Below are positions 1-7,408 of a stretch of 19,464 nt of DNA, one piece after another. The notes below the pieces were generated by a model. It was not told the DNA's origin and made no database searches. It saw only the letters and a list, made by a program, of their open reading frames with translations. This DNA comes from Candidatus Nomurabacteria bacterium (GTDB taxonomy: Bacteria; Patescibacteria; Paceibacteria; UBA9973): assembly GCA_026396015.1 (NCBI GenBank), contig JAPLXP010000013.1:1-19464 (forward strand), given 5' to 3'. The position numbers were made by a program, and so were the translations under genes. The first letter of the stretch is position 1. Each line of letters begins with the position of its first letter.

Positions 1-1
1 T

Positions 2-172
2 GTAGTGCATATAATAGAGGATCGCCATATGGCTATAGCGATGGCGTGCGAATTGACACAGAGCGGAGATTTTATATTGCTTGCTGGTAAGGGGCATGAG
101 AAATACCAAGAGGTCAATGGTGTGAAAAATCATTTTGATGATATGGAAGAATTAAAAAAATATTTAAAATAA
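2..172 (+). CDS. murE: MurE C-terminus (UDP-MurNAc-tripeptide ligase), 5'-truncated by window edge
   Basis: The open frame runs in from the left edge and gives 56 residues before a TAA. It contains LLAGKGHEKYQ followed by NHFDDMEEL, which is the conserved end of the third domain of MurE ligases (GKGHE.YQ ... FDD.E). MurE adds the third amino acid to UDP-MurNAc-L-Ala-D-Glu in the cytoplasm. The part that selects meso-DAP or lysine lies outside the window, so the substrate cannot be read. It is followed by murD after one base, so the two are surely co-transcribed. No start is visible. Confidence 0.85.
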   Translation, partial: VVHIIEDRHMAIAMACELTQSGDFILLAGKGHEKYQEVNGVKNHFDDMEELKKYLK

Positions 173-173
173 T

Positions 174-1493
174 ATGAAAAACTACAAGCAATTATTTAAA
201 GATAAAAAGATTACGGTGATGGGGCTCGGATTGCTCGGTCGTGGTATTGGCTATACAAAATTCCTAGCACAATGCGGCGCGGACTTGATCGTGACTGATC
301 TGAAGACAAGTGTTCAACTAGCTACATCATTGAAAGCACTTTCGAAATTCCCCAATATCAAATTTGTATTAGGCGAGCATAGGCTAGAGGATTTTCGTGG
401 TAGAGATATGATTATAAAGGCAGCCGGCGTGCCGATGGATTCTGTGTATATCGCTGAGGCGAGGAAAAATAATATTCCGATCGAGATGGATGTATCGCTT
501 TTTGCAAAATGTGCACCTGGTGTGCAGGTTGTTGGTATTACTGGTACTCGTGGTAAATCCATGACGACAAATCTGATATACGAAATATTGAAGTTCCAAG
601 AAAAATCTTTAAAGAAAAGTGTATTTATTGGTGGTAACGTCCGCGGTGTAGCGACACTACCACTCCTGTCAAAAGTAAAAGACGGAGATATTCTCGTAGC
701 AGAGCTAGATTCATGGCAGCTTCAAGGTTTTGGTGATTCAAAATTGTCTCCAAATATTTCAGTATTCACTAGCTTCATGACTGACCATATGAACTACTAT
801 AAAGACAATATGGATCTATATTTTTCCGACAAGGCCAACATCTTTAAACTCAAATCCAAACTTATCGTAGTAAAACCAAATACTGTAGCAGATTGGAAAT
901 TCGCAGTACCAGGCGTACATCAGATGGAGAATATGGCATGTGCTGTCGAGGTGGTAAAACTCTTTGGTATACCAGAAGCAAAGATTAAAAAAGCTGTAAA
1001 AGATTTCAAGGGTCTCGAAGGGCGCCTAGAACTAGTGAAAAATATACGTGGAGTAAAGATATACAATGACAACAATGCTACTACTCCCGAGGCGACAATC
1101 TCCGGCCTCCAAGCTCTTTCCCAAGGACTCTCCTTAGGAAAAGCTAAAATATCTGGAAGTCCGACTTCCAGATATTTACCTAATATAATTTTGATTTGCG
1201 GAGGAAATGATAAAAATATTCCAGTCACTGATTTTGTAAAAGCTATCAATAAATATTGTAAATTGGTAGTGACTATTCCTGGAACTGGCACGGAAAAATT
1301 AGTTTCTAGTAGCAAGGTTCTAGTGGAGAGTGTTAATACAAAGAATTTAAAAGATGCATTTAAATTAGCAACAGCATCTGCGAAAAAGGGCGATATCATC
1401 CTATTCTCCCCAGCCTTTTCTTCTTTCTCTCAGTACAACAATGAATATGAACGCAACGACGAATTTGTAAAATTAGTAAAAAAATTTAAATAA
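174..1493 (+). CDS. murD: UDP-N-acetylmuramoylalanine--D-glutamate ligase (MurD), divergent
   Basis: 439 residues, the usual MurD length. A Rossmann-like N-terminus (MGLGLLGRGIG, residues 16-25) binds the UDP part. The ATP loop is GITGTRGKSMT (121-131), with Arg where most Mur ligases have Asn or His. ELDSWQL (177-183) replaces the usual ELSSFQL, GVHQMENMACA (247-257) matches GxHNxxN, NDNNATTPEAT (298-308) matches DSKATNP, and LFSPAFSSFSQY near 410-421 matches the LSPaxaSFD end motif. It ligates D-Glu to UDP-MurNAc-L-Ala in the cytoplasm. The gene has an in-frame 66-bp palindromic insertion (residues about 313-335, separate entry). The start follows the murE stop directly with no Shine-Dalgarno sequence. 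Another Mur-ligase subfamily is possible, but context with murE and murC favours MurD. Confidence 0.85.
   Translation: MKNYKQLFKDKKITVMGLGLLGRGIGYTKFLAQCGADLIVTDLKTSVQLATSLKALSKFPNIKFVLGEHRLEDFRGRDMIIKAAGVPMDSVYIAEARKNNIPIEMDVSLFAKCAPGVQVVGITGTRGKSMTTNLIYEILKFQEKSLKKSVFIGGNVRGVATLPLLSKVKDGDILVAELDSWQLQGFGDSKLSPNISVFTSFMTDHMNYYKDNMDLYFSDKANIFKLKSKLIVVKPNTVADWKFAVPGVHQMENMACAVEVVKLFGIPEAKIKKAVKDFKGLEGRLELVKNIRGVKIYNDNNATTPEATISGLQALSQGLSLGKAKISGSPTSRYLPNIILICGGNDKNIPVTDFVKAINKYCKLVVTIPGTGTEKLVSSSKVLVESVNTKNLKDAFKLATASAKKGDIILFSPAFSSFSQYNNEYERNDEFVKLVKKFK
1112..1177 (+). repeat. Two tandem hairpins forming a 66-bp in-frame insertion inside murD
   Basis: Hairpin 1 has arms 1112-1127 and 1131-1145 around loop CTC, with 14 pairs, one mismatch and one bulge. 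Hairpin 2 has perfect 14-bp arms, 1147-1160 (AAATATCTGGAAGT) and 1164-1177 (ACTTCCAGATATTT), around loop CCG. Together they span 66 bp, exactly 22 codons, lying between the conserved GLQAL helix and the NIILICGG strand, where MurD proteins normally have only a few residues. Both the palindromy and the in-frame length are read directly from the sequence. That it is a mobile palindromic element is inferred by analogy with protein-coding palindromic elements known in Rickettsia. Confidence 0.7.
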
Positions 1494-1494
1494 A

Positions 1495-2112
1495 ATGAAA
1501 AAACAAATACTATTTATACGAGGCGGGGAGACTTTTGAGAATAAAGAAGATTTTTATGAATACCTGCAGGATAAGGAGATTGATCTTATTGATACTTGGA
1601 AATCATGGCGAGAATGGCTAGCAACTGAGATTGCAGAATCTTTTGATCTTATTGTACCTATTATGCCGTGCACACAGGATTCAGATTATAAAGCATGGAA
1701 AATTTGGTTTGAAAAATATTTGAATTTAATACCAGGAGATGAAATTATCTTGGTGGGGTATTCTCTAGGTGGAACTTTTCTTTTAAAATATTTAACTGAA
1801 AATAAAATCAATAAAAAAATAATTCAATTGAACTTGGTGTCTTCTTGTGTATTTGATAATTTTGATGAGGGTGCTACAAAAGAGAGATTAAATACTTTTA
1901 ATTTTGATATTGAATCAATTGGGCAGTTGGATTCACTCTGCGATGATATTCATATATATCACTCAGAGGATGATAGCTGTGTGTCTTTTAAGAATTTTGA
2001 ATTCATAAAAGAAAAATTGCCAAATGCTACACCACATGCTTTTACTGATCGAGATCATTTCTTTCAGTCCACATTCCAAGAAATTTTAGAGGTTATAAAT
2101 AAATTAAAATAG
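1495..2112 (+). CDS. Alpha/beta hydrolase, RBBP9/YdeN-like serine hydrolase
   Basis: 205 residues. The nucleophile elbow GYSLGG places Ser90 as nucleophile, Asp159 or Asp160 (HSEDDSCV) as the acid and His188 (DRDHFF) as the base, in the order of the RBBP9-like (Ser_hydrolase) family. The opening ILFIRGG strand also fits. There is no signal peptide, so it should act in the cytoplasm. The substrate cannot be told. It sits between murD and the S51 peptidase with 1-nt gaps, inside the mur operon, and its codons look more AT-rich than those of murD and murC, which suggests it was inserted later. A role in wall-precursor metabolism is only guilt by association. Confidence 0.75.
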   Translation: MKKQILFIRGGETFENKEDFYEYLQDKEIDLIDTWKSWREWLATEIAESFDLIVPIMPCTQDSDYKAWKIWFEKYLNLIPGDEIILVGYSLGGTFLLKYLTENKINKKIIQLNLVSSCVFDNFDEGATKERLNTFNFDIESIGQLDSLCDDIHIYHSEDDSCVSFKNFEFIKEKLPNATPHAFTDRDHFFQSTFQEILEVINKLK

Positions 2113-2113
2113 T

Positions 2114-2740
2114 ATGAAATTAATTTTAGCTTCAGATTTAAGTTTCCTTTTGAAATACGGTTATGATGCCGTAGGTATTCCAAAGGATCAAATGAAAATA
2201 GGCTGGGTCACTACTGCGTCAAAGGGTGAAAAGGATAGTAGTTTTATTGCTTCAACAAGAGATATTTTGATAGGTGAAAAATATAATTTTGAGGAATTTG
2301 ATATAGAGGGCAAGACAAGTGAGGAGATCAGAAATTTTTTTAAAGATAAAAATGTAATTCATATAGAAGGTGGTAATACTTTTTATTTATTGAGAGCAAT
2401 TCGAGAGACTGGTTTTTCCGAAATTTTAAAGGAATTAATAAATGAAGGACGGGTGTATATAGGCAGTAGCGCAGGTGCATATATAATGTGTCCAAGTATT
2501 GTAGTATCTGATTGGAATGATTCGAGTGTGGACCGTTTTGGCGTTACTGATTTTACTGCACTTGGTTATGTTCCTTTTGTTTTAAGAGTTCATTACAAGG
2601 AAAACAGAGAGGAACTCGTTCGTGAAAAAATGAAAACACTAGAATATCCTTTTAGAATTTTACGCGATGGGCAGGGTATAATAGTAGAAGATGGTAAATA
2701 CACATTTATGGGTGATGGTGAGGAAGTAATTTTAAAATAA
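2114..2740 (+). CDS. Peptidase family S51 (dipeptidase E / cyanophycinase-like)
   Basis: 208 residues. IEGGNTFYLLRAIRETG (84-100) and YIGSSAGAYIM (115-125) are hallmarks of S51, with Ser119 in GSSAGA as the nucleophile. His160 (LRVHY) is a candidate catalytic His. PepE enzymes cleave Asp-X dipeptides; cyanophycinases cleave beta-Asp-Arg. Which applies cannot be decided, though the length is close to PepE. There is no signal peptide. The gene begins one base after the hydrolase stop and ends one base before murC, and shares the AT-rich codon flavour of the hydrolase, so the pair may have entered the mur operon together. Confidence 0.8.
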   Translation: MKLILASDLSFLLKYGYDAVGIPKDQMKIGWVTTASKGEKDSSFIASTRDILIGEKYNFEEFDIEGKTSEEIRNFFKDKNVIHIEGGNTFYLLRAIRETGFSEILKELINEGRVYIGSSAGAYIMCPSIVVSDWNDSSVDRFGVTDFTALGYVPFVLRVHYKENREELVREKMKTLEYPFRILRDGQGIIVEDGKYTFMGDGEEVILK

Positions 2741-2741
2741 T

Positions 2742-4049
2742 ATGAACATCGACTTATCAAAAATTAAACATGTGCACTTTGTGGGTATAGGCGGGATTGG
2801 AGTCTCGGCTATTGCTCGTATGATGCTAGGAGAGGGTAAAGTGGTCAGTGGCCAGGATACAGGTGAAGGTGAGATTATTGATAGACTAAAAAAGCTCGGC
2901 ATCGATGTGATACATGGGCAGTCTTTTGAGGATATTCCGGTAGATGCAGACTTGATCGTATACACTATCGCCATCGAATATTATGATCCGGAATTTTTCA
3001 AGAAATTAAAAGAAGGCAGTGTTCTGGCTTTATCATATCCGCAAATACTTGGAGCAATTAGTGCGGGGAAATACACTATCTCTATTTCTGGTACACATGG
3101 CAAGACTACGACTACGGGTATGATATCTCAGATATTGCGTGATTTAGGAAAAGACCCAACGGTAGTAATCGGTAGTCTACTCGCAGACGGAACCAATTTT
3201 GTGCACGGAGGTAGTGATTTATTTGTCGTAGAGTCTTGCGAGTACCGCAGATCATTCCTGAATATCAATCCAAATATTTTGGTGATTACAAATGTAGATG
3301 CTGACCATCTGGATTACTACAAAGATATCGAGGATATCAAAAATGCATTTCATGAATTAGCCATGAAGGTCCCAGCAGATGGATTTATAGTATGTGATCC
3401 AGATGACAACAATGTCGCAGACGTGATAGCAGGAGTAAAAGCAAAGATCATAAATTATCAAGAATTTTTTGATCCAACATTAAAATTAAAAGTTCCTGGT
3501 GTGCATAATAAAAAAGATGCAGCCTGTGCACTAGCAGTAGCAGATATCCTAGGGATAAAGAATATGGATGCCATCGGTGCTGTGTGTGATTTCCCTGGCA
3601 CATGGAGAAGATTCCAATACAAAGGCGAGCTATATAGTGGGGCCAAGGTATACGACGACTATGCCCACCATCCAGCAGAGATAAAGGCTACACTCCAAGG
3701 TTTTCGTGAATTCTACCCAAGAGAAAAAGGATACAAGATTACAGTGGTATTTCAACCGCATTTATTTAGTCGTACAAAATCATTGATACGTGAATTCCCC
3801 GCAGGGTTTGCAGAAGCAGATTTAGTATTGCTCCTACCTATATATCCTGCACGTGAGGTTGATGATGGTACTATGTCTTCAGAAATATTGGCTGGTGAAA
3901 TAAATAAATACGAAAACAATACTTTGGCATTTGCAGATTTTGCTACGGCAGAGGCGCATCTCGCAGATATGGATTTTACTGATCACGATATTATCGTATC
4001 TATGGGTGCCGGTGAAGCATTCAAAGTGGTAGATAAACTTCTCGCATGA
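2742..4049 (+). CDS. murC: UDP-N-acetylmuramate--L-alanine ligase (MurC)
   Basis: 435 residues, somewhat shorter than the E. coli protein. Seen in order: N-terminal HFVGIGGIGVSAIARMM (12-28), ATP loop SGTHGKTTTTGM (116-127), ESCEYRRSF (164-172), TNVDADHLDYY (183-193), PGVHNKKDAACA (252-263), YDDYAHHPAEIKAT (304-317) and FQPHLFSRT (337-345). These are diagnostic for MurC rather than MurD/E/F. It adds L-Ala to UDP-MurNAc, the first step of stem-peptide assembly. The stop is TGA with an in-frame TAG directly behind it. No Shine-Dalgarno sequence precedes the start. Confidence 0.95.
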   Translation: MNIDLSKIKHVHFVGIGGIGVSAIARMMLGEGKVVSGQDTGEGEIIDRLKKLGIDVIHGQSFEDIPVDADLIVYTIAIEYYDPEFFKKLKEGSVLALSYPQILGAISAGKYTISISGTHGKTTTTGMISQILRDLGKDPTVVIGSLLADGTNFVHGGSDLFVVESCEYRRSFLNINPNILVITNVDADHLDYYKDIEDIKNAFHELAMKVPADGFIVCDPDDNNVADVIAGVKAKIINYQEFFDPTLKLKVPGVHNKKDAACALAVADILGIKNMDAIGAVCDFPGTWRRFQYKGELYSGAKVYDDYAHHPAEIKATLQGFREFYPREKGYKITVVFQPHLFSRTKSLIREFPAGFAEADLVLLLPIYPAREVDDGTMSSEILAGEINKYENNTLAFADFATAEAHLADMDFTDHDIIVSMGAGEAFKVVDKLLA

Positions 4050-4053
4050 TAGA

Positions 4054-4902
4054 ATGAGTGTAATGAAGTCAAAAATATTTCTCACAATTTTATTTTCTTT
4101 TTTAATTGTAAATGTAGCGATGGCTGCAGATACTTCTAATACTGGTTTTATTCCTGGGCAGATTTGGTATTCTGTGGACCCACTCATCGAAGGTGATACT
4201 GTAAAGGTATATACAATAGTATGGAATGGTGATACGAATCCACTTACAGCTACAGTTGAATTTTATGACAAGAATGTGATTCTCGGATCACGACCTGTAT
4301 CAGTGCCTCGGGAGACTACACAAAATGTATCTATAAATTGGAAAGTGACCGCAGGTGATCATGTTATATCTGCAAAAATTCTATCATCAAAAATTATGGA
4401 ATCTGGAAAGTCTTATCCTGTTGTATTGGCACGTAACACCACAGATGAGGACAGACTATTTGTACCTAAGGTATTAGAGCAGCTAGATGGCACGCCAGTG
4501 ACTACAAATATAGCACTCAAGAGTAAGCTTGATGAGACTAAGTCAAACATATCAAATATATTACCTGATTCTATCTCAAAACCAGTTTCCAATACTATTG
4601 GAGGACTCGATGGCTTTCGTGATGAGACATATACAAAGATCACTGCACTGAAGAATGATACTCAAAAGGTAATAGATGGACTGAATAATGCAAAAACTCA
4701 AGTAAAAGGCACAGAGGTAAAGGCAAAGAATGTGGAGACCAAGAGTCTTGGTGGTGCAGACAAGCCTGTCGCATATGTAAAATTATTTATATTATCTATT
4801 TGTGGATTCTTGTTTGGATCACCATTTGTGTTTTACCTAGCATTGGTTATTCTGCTATTCCTTTTGATACGTTCTATATATAGAAAATTGAGAATCATAT
4901 AG
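4054..4902 (+). CDS. Secreted protein with signal peptide, Ig/CARDB-like domain and C-terminal membrane anchor
   Basis: 282 residues, not a recognised family. Residues 1-25 form a signal peptide ending in VAMA. Residues 30-130 read as a beta-sandwich of the CARDB kind (pattern VDPLIEGDTVKVYTIVWNGD, then ATVEFYDKN, then GDHVISAKI); this assignment is by eye. A polar, probably helical linker (about 150-235) follows. A hydrophobic segment near 243-272 is capped by a basic tail (IYRKLRII), giving an outside domain anchored with a short cytoplasmic end. Starts at residues 1 and 4 (4063) are both possible. It lies 4 nt after murC, so it is probably part of the wall operon and may act at the cell surface. 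Confidence 0.7.
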   Translation: MSVMKSKIFLTILFSFLIVNVAMAADTSNTGFIPGQIWYSVDPLIEGDTVKVYTIVWNGDTNPLTATVEFYDKNVILGSRPVSVPRETTQNVSINWKVTAGDHVISAKILSSKIMESGKSYPVVLARNTTDEDRLFVPKVLEQLDGTPVTTNIALKSKLDETKSNISNILPDSISKPVSNTIGGLDGFRDETYTKITALKNDTQKVIDGLNNAKTQVKGTEVKAKNVETKSLGGADKPVAYVKLFILSICGFLFGSPFVFYLALVILLFLLIRSIYRKLRII

Positions 4903-4907
4903 CTTAT

Positions 4908-4935
4908 TTGTGTACATCTTGGATTTGCGTATAAT
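4908..4935 (+). promoter_or_regulatory. Promoter before the 85-aa gene and PBP2
   Basis: A perfect TATAAT lies at 4930-4935. A weak TTGTGT -35 is at 4908-4913 (16-bp spacer). Only 6 nt separate the -10 box from the ATG at 4942, so the predicted transcript starts at or next to the AUG (leaderless). Confidence 0.55.
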
Positions 4936-4941
4936 GAATAT

Positions 4942-5199
4942 ATGCAAAGATTGATATTTTCTTCTGTTCTATTCCTTACTTTTTTTATATTTCCATGGTG
5001 GATTCCAGCCATATTATCACTTGCAGGCATATTCATTTATGTTGATTTTTATGAAGCATTGGCAATTGGTGTTATGTTCTTTGCTGTGTATTTCTCTGGT
5101 GGATTATTCTTGTCTGCATTCTATTATTCAGCATTTCTAATTGTATTATTTATAGGCCTGAATTACATTAAAAAATTCATGATCTTTTATCAAAAATGA
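4942..5199 (+). CDS. Small integral membrane protein, translationally coupled to PBP2
   Basis: 85 residues, strongly hydrophobic throughout, with about three membrane segments (roughly 4-32, 37-53 and 55-75). No family is recognised. Its TGA stop overlaps the ATG of the PBP gene by 4 nt (ATGA at 5196-5199), which implies translational coupling and equal production. In many bacteria mreD, a small membrane protein, sits just before mrdA, so this could be a positional stand-in for MreD, but it is about half as long and I see no homology. It is preceded by its own TATAAT. Confidence 0.65.
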   Translation: MQRLIFSSVLFLTFFIFPWWIPAILSLAGIFIYVDFYEALAIGVMFFAVYFSGGLFLSAFYYSAFLIVLFIGLNYIKKFMIFYQK

Positions 5200-6896
5200 A
5201 ATTAAGATTTTTTAAAAATAAATATCGATCATCTGAAATCGCTCTAGACGAGGTATTTCTTGATTCCAAAAATCTACCCAATTTTAATACTCAGCAATTC
5301 GAAGGACGTATAGAAAAACCAATACCTAAAAGTTCCGCAATATTTTTGGGTAGCTTTTTTGTATTGATTGGTGTTGTCTTTGTATGGCAATTGGGATTTT
5401 TACAAATTCATGAAGGTGAAGCATATTTTAAAAAGAGCGAAAATAATACTCTCACAAAAAAGCCAATTTTCTCTGATCGTGGATTGATATATGATCGCAA
5501 CGGTGTACTACTCGTATGGAATACTTGGAATAAGGAGAATGGTGAAAAACTGGAAGCACCGACTCGCTCTTATACAAAAGATTTAGGGTTTGCACATATT
5601 CTCGGATATGTCAGTCCTCCTGCAAAAGATAATTTTGGGAATTATTGGCAAGACAGCTTCCTGGGTAAGGATGGTGTCGAGAAATTTTATGATGCAGATT
5701 TAAAAGGTGTGAATGGTGTGCGCATTACAGAGACAGATGTAAAAGGTACTGTGCAATCTGAGAATATTGTTTCTCCTGCAAAACCTGGAACTGCATTGAA
5801 TCTATCTATCGATTCTCGTATACAAAAGAAATTAAATAATTCAGTTATTGATATGGCACACAGTGTCGGATTTTCTGGTGGAGCAGGAGTACTTATGGAT
5901 ATACAGACAGGTGAGATACTCGCACTGACTAGTTATCCTGAATACAATCCGACTTTGCTATCTCTTGGGCAAGATAAAAAAACTATTAGTGAATATCTGA
6001 CAGACAATAGAAAAGTTTTTATGAACCGCGCTACAAATGGACTCTATACTCCGGGTTCTATAGTAAAGCCATTTGTAGGATATGGAGCACTCGTAGAAGG
6101 TGTGATCAGTCCATTCAAGACAATCTTAGCCAATGGATCAATCGAGATTCCAAATCCATATTTTCCTGCACAAAAATCTGTATTTAAAGACCACGGAGTG
6201 TTCGGTAATGTAGATATAGAAAAGGCTATTGCTGTGTCATCTGATGTGTTCTTTTATGAAATCGGCGGAGGGTTCAAAGATCAAAAAGGTTTAGGTATCG
6301 TAAATATTGATAATTATGCTCGCATGTTTGGAATCGCTCAGAAGACAGGTATTGATCTGCCTGGTGAAAAAGAGGGTACAATCCCAACTCCAGAATGGAA
6401 GGCAAAGACTTTTAAAGGTGATGCTTGGAGAGTCGGAGATACATACAATACTGCTATCGGTCAGTATGGATTCCAGGTGACCCCAGTGCAGATAGTACGT
6501 GCTGTGGCTGCTATTGCCAATGGTGGCACACTAGTGACACCGCATGTGCGAGTAAAAGATACTGCGATGGAATCAAAAACATCAAAAATACAAATCGATC
6601 AAGACAAGATGAAATACATAAAAGAAGGAATGAGGAGAGCAGTGACCGAGGGTACTGCTCAATCTTTGAATCTTAAGAATGTCGCTGTAGCTGCAAAGTC
6701 AGGTACTGCCCAGATTGGAGTGGGGAATACAAATACAAACTCTTGGATTGAAGGATTCTTCCCTTATGACAAGCCTCGATACGCCTTTGTTGTGATGATG
6801 GAGCGCGGCCCCAAGGCTGCCAGTGGTAATGCCACTCGTGTAGCGAGTGAAATGGTGGATTATATGTCTGTATACACACCAGAATATCTAAAATAA
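5196..6896 (+). CDS. mrdA: Class B penicillin-binding protein (PBP2/MrdA-like transpeptidase), short form
   Basis: 566 residues. A cytoplasmic tail and one membrane helix (47-70) precede RGLIYDRNG (95-103), the start of the PBP dimerisation domain, and AHILGYV (133-139). The transpeptidase core shows all three motifs: S288-I-V-K291 (nucleophile Ser288), S348-S349-D350, and K501-S-G-T504 in AKSGTAQ. It crosslinks peptidoglycan stem peptides outside the membrane during elongation. Only about 30 residues separate RGLIYDRNG from the LGYV motif, where typical PBP2 proteins have over 100, so the membrane-proximal head region is reduced. It overlaps the upstream membrane-protein gene by 4 nt. Confidence 0.9.
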   Translation: MKLRFFKNKYRSSEIALDEVFLDSKNLPNFNTQQFEGRIEKPIPKSSAIFLGSFFVLIGVVFVWQLGFLQIHEGEAYFKKSENNTLTKKPIFSDRGLIYDRNGVLLVWNTWNKENGEKLEAPTRSYTKDLGFAHILGYVSPPAKDNFGNYWQDSFLGKDGVEKFYDADLKGVNGVRITETDVKGTVQSENIVSPAKPGTALNLSIDSRIQKKLNNSVIDMAHSVGFSGGAGVLMDIQTGEILALTSYPEYNPTLLSLGQDKKTISEYLTDNRKVFMNRATNGLYTPGSIVKPFVGYGALVEGVISPFKTILANGSIEIPNPYFPAQKSVFKDHGVFGNVDIEKAIAVSSDVFFYEIGGGFKDQKGLGIVNIDNYARMFGIAQKTGIDLPGEKEGTIPTPEWKAKTFKGDAWRVGDTYNTAIGQYGFQVTPVQIVRAVAAIANGGTLVTPHVRVKDTAMESKTSKIQIDQDKMKYIKEGMRRAVTEGTAQSLNLKNVAVAAKSGTAQIGVGNTNTNSWIEGFFPYDKPRYAFVVMMERGPKAASGNATRVASEMVDYMSVYTPEYLK

Positions 6897-6901
6897 TACC
6901 C

Positions 6902-6930
6902 TTTACTTATTTCCTCAAAAACAGTATATT
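6902..6930 (+). promoter_or_regulatory. greA promoter
   Basis: TTTACT (6902-6907), 17-bp spacer, TATATT (6925-6930). The ATG follows 9 nt after the -10 box, leaving a leader of only about 0-3 nt. No Shine-Dalgarno sequence is present. Confidence 0.5.
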
Positions 6931-6939
6931 GGTTGGGTA

Positions 6940-7404
6940 ATGAATGACACAAAATATATAACTGAAGATAAAAAAGATTTACTAATAGACGAGCTTCACT
7001 ACTTGAAGACTGTTCGAAGAAAGGAAATTTTGGAATTACTAGAGGCTGCAAAGGCACTCGGAGATTTGTCAGAAAATGCTGAATACCACCAGGCCCGCGA
7101 AGATCAAGGTAAGACTGAAGATCGTATCAACCAGATCGAACACATGCTAAATTCTGCTGTAGTTGTAAAAAAGCACAGTAGTACAAATGTAGAGATCGGT
7201 ACTAGTGTAACTGTTAAAAAAGAAGGTTCAAAAGAATCTGTAACATACAGTATCGTAGGTGCAGAAGAGGCAGACATGCTACAAAATAAAATCTCAAATC
7301 AATCTCCACTAGGGGCTGCACTATTCGGCAAGGCAAAGGGTGATGAAGTTGTGATAAAAACTCCAAAGGGTATTTCCAAATATTCTATTGTTGATGTAAA
7401 ATAG
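6940..7404 (+). CDS. greA: Transcription elongation factor GreA
   Basis: 154 residues, the typical length. The N-terminal coiled coil ends at the tip motif LGDLSENAEYH (40-50), with the acidic pair Asp42 and Glu45 that helps RNA polymerase cleave backtracked RNA. The C-terminal FKBP-like domain shows SPLGAALFGKAKGDEV. It rescues stalled polymerase. lysS follows after 4 nt, so the two share a transcript. Confidence 0.95.
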   Translation: MNDTKYITEDKKDLLIDELHYLKTVRRKEILELLEAAKALGDLSENAEYHQAREDQGKTEDRINQIEHMLNSAVVVKKHSSTNVEIGTSVTVKKEGSKESVTYSIVGAEEADMLQNKISNQSPLGAALFGKAKGDEVVIKTPKGISKYSIVDVK

Positions 7405-7408
7405 CTCT

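Noticed and set aside
4047..5199. UGA read as glycine or tryptophan (genetic code 25 or 4)
   Set aside because: Both UGA codons end genes at natural places (MurC C-terminus, 4-nt overlap with PBP2), and no in-frame UGA occurs inside any conserved protein, although an in-frame UAG or UAA does follow each closely.
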